The translations under genes were made by a program, and so were the position numbers. From Polyangiaceae bacterium (GTDB taxonomy: Bacteria > Myxococcota_A > Polyangia > Polyangiales > Polyangiaceae): 64,000 bases of DNA. The notes beneath the pieces were generated by a model. The model had not been told where the DNA came from and did not search any database. It was given only the letters and a program-made list of their open reading frames with translations. The stretch is from positions 1-64,000 of the forward strand of contig JAJDAH010000343.1 of NCBI GenBank assembly GCA_029261965.1. Reading direction: 5' to 3'. How positions within the stretch are numbered: the stretch's first letter is position 1; each line of letters opens with the position of its first letter. Positions 61,076-64,000 of the stretch are shown piece by piece.

Positions 61076-62155
61076 GTGAGCGAGGAGCAGCCGCAGCCGA
61101 GCTGGCTCCATCGTCATCGCTTCAAGCTCGTCGCGTCGTTGATGGTCGGCGGACTCTTCGTCTGGCTCCTGAATCTGGGCGGCCTGCCCATCGTTCCGTC
61201 GGCGGAGTCTTTCCAGGGCATGAAGTGGTGGACACTGCCTACCTACGTGGGCATCTGGTCGCTCGTGCACTTCGTGCGGGCGGCGCGCTGGTCCTACTTG
61301 CTGGCTCCAGTACGACGCGTACCGCTCCGGCAAGTGCTCTCGGCGTCGTTCATCGGGTTCGCCGCGGTAATTCTGTTGCCATTTCGAACTGGTGAGGTCG
61401 TACGCCCCGTGTTGATCCACCGCTCGGGAGCGCTCTCTGGGTGGACCGCCGCAGGCACGGTTGGCGCAGAGCGTGTCATCGACGGTCTCTTCTTGAGCGT
61501 GATGCTCTTTTGCGGGCTGACGCTGTCGACGCCGATCGACCCATTGCCCAACCACGTCGGAGATCTCGAGATTTCCGTCGCATGGGTGCCGCGGGGGGCT
61601 TACTTCGCTCTCTGCGTGTTTTTTGCAGCGTTCGTCATGATGGCGCTGTTCTACTGGCGCCGCGACTTCGCGCGGCGCGTCGTTCGCGCGGTCGTCGGTA
61701 TCGTTTCCAAAAAAGCGGCGGACTGGATCTCGGAGAGGGTGGAGAAAATCGTCGCCGGACTCGGCTTTCTCCCTAGGCTTCGTTACACCGGACCGTTTCT
61801 GGTGGGGACGACCCTCTACTGGATGGGCACTGGCGCTGGGTTGTGGCTTTTGGCGTGGGGCGCCGGCTTCGAGACGATGGCATTCAGCCAGGCCTGCGTA
61901 GTGGTCGGTGTCACGGGTCTCGGCATCCTCGTTCCGAACGCGCCCGGGTTCATGGGCGCCTACCAGATGGGCGTGTACGCTGGACTTTTGCTGTACTTCC
62001 CGACGGAACAGGTGAGCGGACCAGGCGCGGGTTTCGTTTTCCTTCTCTACTGGACGCAGCTCGGCATCATCGTGGCCGCAGCCGCACTCATGATGGTCCT
62101 GGAGCGGACGACCGTACGTGAGAGTCTTTTCGTGGACGAATCGGGAATCGCATGA
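61076..62155 (+). CDS. Lysylphosphatidylglycerol synthase TM-region-like membrane protein
   Basis: A 359-residue protein with eight or so membrane helices and no soluble domain. It carries the signatures of the LPG_synthase_TM family (UPF0104): RTGEVVRPVLIHR, GTVGAERVIDG and VPNAPGFMGAYQMG. Members are flippase- or transferase-like proteins acting on lipids or lipid-linked glycans. Here it sits among glycan genes. The start is GTG at 61076; a frame from 61034 also exists. Its stop overlaps the next start (ATGA). Confidence 0.88.
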   Translation: MSEEQPQPSWLHRHRFKLVASLMVGGLFVWLLNLGGLPIVPSAESFQGMKWWTLPTYVGIWSLVHFVRAARWSYLLAPVRRVPLRQVLSASFIGFAAVILLPFRTGEVVRPVLIHRSGALSGWTAAGTVGAERVIDGLFLSVMLFCGLTLSTPIDPLPNHVGDLEISVAWVPRGAYFALCVFFAAFVMMALFYWRRDFARRVVRAVVGIVSKKAADWISERVEKIVAGLGFLPRLRYTGPFLVGTTLYWMGTGAGLWLLAWGAGFETMAFSQACVVVGVTGLGILVPNAPGFMGAYQMGVYAGLLLYFPTEQVSGPGAGFVFLLYWTQLGIIVAAAALMMVLERTTVRESLFVDESGIA

Positions 62156-62787
62156 GTACCTCTTGGCGCCGAGCGTCGGACAATGCTCGGCCGACGAGAA
62201 GCAGCCTCAGCTTCGTCATCGCGATCGCATGGCTGTCGGGTTGCCGCTCGGCGACGGGCTCGGACGGCGCGGAATCAGGTTCCGGCGACGCCGCGAGACC
62301 CGACTCCGCTACGTATGCAGACGCCGCCGCAGACGGCGCTCCCGACGATGCAACGAATGACACCGGCCAGTTGAGCGATTCGTCAGTGACGGTCGACGCA
62401 CGAACGGACGCCCCGACGGCCGATGCCACCGCATCAGATGCCCCGGCCGAGACGGCGACTGCGGATGCCGCCTACGACAGCCCCACCGAAGGGGCAGCGT
62501 CCGACGCGCCCGTCGACGTCGTCGACGACTCACCGGCGGAGGCGTCGGACGGTGCGCCGACCGCTTGCGAGACGTACTGCGACTGCCTCGACCGAACGTG
62601 CTCGACCCATTCGGACTACACGTATTCCGGGTACTCGGAGTGCCTCACGGCGTGCGCGACCTTCTCACCCGCCCAGTTGGGCTGCTGGGCGGTGTTCTGT
62701 CGCCAGGCGGAAGTCACGGTCGATCCCTTCGATCGGGAACACGCCTGCAGCCACGCCATCGGTGTCTTCGATCTCGACGAATGCTGA
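62152..62787 (+). CDS. Ala/Asp-rich lipoprotein with Cys-rich C-terminus
   Basis: A 211-residue protein with a signal peptide and lipobox LSGCRS. Residues 35-135 are a low-complexity Ala/Asp/Thr/Ser linker. The last 70 residues contain eight cysteines (CETYCDCLDRTC, CLTACATF, CWAVFC, HACSH), a small disulfide-knot domain of the kind seen in many myxobacterial surface lipoproteins. It is coupled to the membrane protein gene upstream. Confidence 0.75.
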   Translation: MSTSWRRASDNARPTRSSLSFVIAIAWLSGCRSATGSDGAESGSGDAARPDSATYADAAADGAPDDATNDTGQLSDSSVTVDARTDAPTADATASDAPAETATADAAYDSPTEGAASDAPVDVVDDSPAEASDGAPTACETYCDCLDRTCSTHSDYTYSGYSECLTACATFSPAQLGCWAVFCRQAEVTVDPFDREHACSHAIGVFDLDEC

Positions 62788-62941
62788 TGGGCACCTGTTC
62801 GCAGTGGAGCGAACTGCGCGGATCGTTCGAATGGACCGCGTGTTGGCCGGTGACTGGTCGCGAACGCGTCGAAACGACGCGGTAATCGCACTTTCGGAAT
62901 TGCGCGACCGTCTTCGCCGCCGCCTCGACACGGATTGAGAC

Positions 62942-64000
62942 TCAGGCCTCACTCTGTCGGGCGTCGCGCCTCGACAGCCAGTGACACAAGCAAAAACTGC
63001 TCAGAAGAATCAGCACCTCGGAAGCCACCGCCGTCCCGGCGGCAGCTCGCCACGAATGGAGCGGAATGAAGTGGTAGTTGACGGTGACGGCGAACACGGC
63101 GACCAGCGCCTCGGCGATGCTGCGGGCGCGCTGAAAACCTCCTCCGGTGAGAGTCTGGAGCAACATGTAGGATGCGCCTTGAACGACCGGGATCGGTGCA
63201 ATCCACCTCAGCACGTCGACGGAGCTCGCGTAGCTTTCCCCAAGAAGCAGCGGCAAGAGCGGCGCGGCGATGTAGATACCGATTGCCACGAGGCCGCTGT
63301 AGAGCAGCGATATGGGCAACAGCTTGACCGCAAACCCGTAGGAGCCTCGCAAGCCGGTCGCACCCGTGCGGAAGAAGCGAGCGTACGTCGCATCTATCAA
63401 TGCGAGCACGGGCACCATCAGCACGCTGACGATTCGATAAGCTGCTTTGTAGACTCCCGCGGCTTCTCGGGACACCAGCCGGAGAAGCAGGATCTTGTCG
63501 GCGTCGGTGTAGATCACCTTGGTGGACTCGCTGAGAGAGAAGAAAAAACCCTCGCTCAATTGGCGAAACGCGCTCGCCCACGCAAATCGTGGCCGGCCGA
63601 GCACGACGAGCGTGTACCCGAGCGCGACGACGCTCGGGATCACCATGGCCACAAAGTACCAGTAAGCCCAGACATCCACCGAAGCCGTCTCGCTCGTGAG
63701 CTTGAAGCCCCCGATGGCCAGCAAGAGCGCCGGGCCAGGTGCCGCCTTGACTACGGCGGTGATGCTCAGGCGATCGACCGCTTGAAAGGTTCGTCGCACG
63801 AGCAGTTGCAGGCGATAGAAGATGAGCTCGGCGCAAGCAATGAGCAGCGTCAGCTGCCAAGACACCTTTCCGGCGAACATCCACTCGTTGATCAGAACGG
63901 CAATTAGGGTGAAGACGGTTCCCGTCGTCAGCGTGATGATGAGGGCGTCGCCGAGAGCTGGCGCATACTCGTCGCGGTCGCGAGAAACGCGCCGCGCTAG
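62942..64000 (-). CDS. Wzx-type polysaccharide flippase (5' end beyond window)
   Basis: The frame is open from the window edge to a stop at 62942 (352 residues present). It has eight or more membrane helices with an inner pair FFFSLSESTKVIYTDADKILL and AAGVYKAAYRIVSVL, typical of polysaccharide-biosynthesis flippases of the MATE/MOP fold (Wzx). It would move lipid-linked oligosaccharide units across the inner membrane. The N-terminal helices lie outside the window. A start at 63880 is possible, but the sequence before it (LADALIITLTTGTVFTL with changes) is also hydrophobic and in frame, so the gene probably begins further out. Confidence 0.85.
   Translation of the reverse strand, partial: LARRVSRDRDEYAPALGDALIITLTTGTVFTLIAVLINEWMFAGKVSWQLTLLIACAELIFYRLQLLVRRTFQAVDRLSITAVVKAAPGPALLLAIGGFKLTSETASVDVWAYWYFVAMVIPSVVALGYTLVVLGRPRFAWASAFRQLSEGFFFSLSESTKVIYTDADKILLLRLVSREAAGVYKAAYRIVSVLMVPVLALIDATYARFFRTGATGLRGSYGFAVKLLPISLLYSGLVAIGIYIAAPLLPLLLGESYASSVDVLRWIAPIPVVQGASYMLLQTLTGGGFQRARSIAEALVAVFAVTVNYHFIPLHSWRAAAGTAVASEVLILLSSFCLCHWLSRRDARQSEA

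Overview
The window is high-GC DNA of a kind typical of Myxococcota, most likely the Polyangiales side. The taxonomic guess rests on several traits: many lipoproteins with LxxC-type signal peptides and Ala/Asp/Pro-rich linkers, a membrane-anchored eukaryotic-like Ser/Thr kinase, an AgmX/PglI-type C-terminal domain, a sulfatase-modifying-factor (FGE) lipoprotein, TPR proteins, and very dense gene packing. I see no CRISPR array, no insertion sequence and no integrase.

Region 1 (1-36.6 kb) is an unusual accessory locus dominated by radical SAM (rSAM) enzymes. Eight rSAM genes carry twelve intact CX3CX2C motifs. Five of them (at 1, 11640, 14589, 21436 and 34718) share a tandem architecture: rSAM half, auxiliary Fe-S-type cysteines, second rSAM half, second auxiliary cysteines. 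The second CX3CX2C motif falls at residue 318-329 in all five. One of the five is fused to a Gfo/Idh/MocA oxidoreductase, one has an N-terminal half that lost its rSAM cysteines, and two (14589 and 34718) are close paralogues. Around them lie two phytanoyl-CoA-dioxygenase-like enzymes, a Rieske oxygenase, two paralogous Fe/2-oxoglutarate oxygenases (one with H-x-G in place of H-x-D, as in Fe/2OG halogenases), an amidohydrolase, an SDR, a methyltransferase, a glycosyltransferase, a B12-binding rSAM protein and two paralogous GT-C-like membrane proteins. There are also two large TPR proteins that share a C-terminal RGNRSS signature, a protein carrying a detached auxiliary-cysteine module, and two proteins I cannot assign (5589, 10334). 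No precursor peptide, NRPS or PKS is visible. The locus looks like a biosynthetic or protein-modifying system that I cannot match to a described pathway; its substrate is unknown. A tRNA-Leu(TAG) gene sits at its right edge.

Region 2 (37-49.6 kb) is envelope and signalling housekeeping: a LysM plus alpha/beta-hydrolase protein, an FGE-domain lipoprotein, a voltage-gated K+ channel, a lipoprotein, a polysaccharide deacetylase, an AgmX-type lipoprotein, a three-gene AAA+ ATPase/membrane/TPR operon, a small lipoprotein, an outer-membrane beta-barrel protein and a transmembrane Ser/Thr kinase.

Region 3 (49.6-57 kb) is metabolism: dihydroxy-acid dehydratase (IlvD) followed by a quinone oxidoreductase, a TPR-like lipoprotein, an ACT-repeat protein, and an agmatine-to-putrescine pair (agmatine deiminase, N-carbamoylputrescine amidase) behind a family-2 glycosyltransferase.

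Region 4 (57.7-64 kb) is glycan assembly or acylation: an MBOAT acyltransferase, an AlgX/AlgJ-like protein, an LPG-synthase-TM-like protein, lipoproteins and a Wzx-type flippase cut by the window end.

A recurring 8-bp element, usually GCTANNNT, lies 6-13 bp before the start codon of at least twelve genes. It suggests that many transcripts here are leaderless or nearly so, and it was used to choose several start codons.
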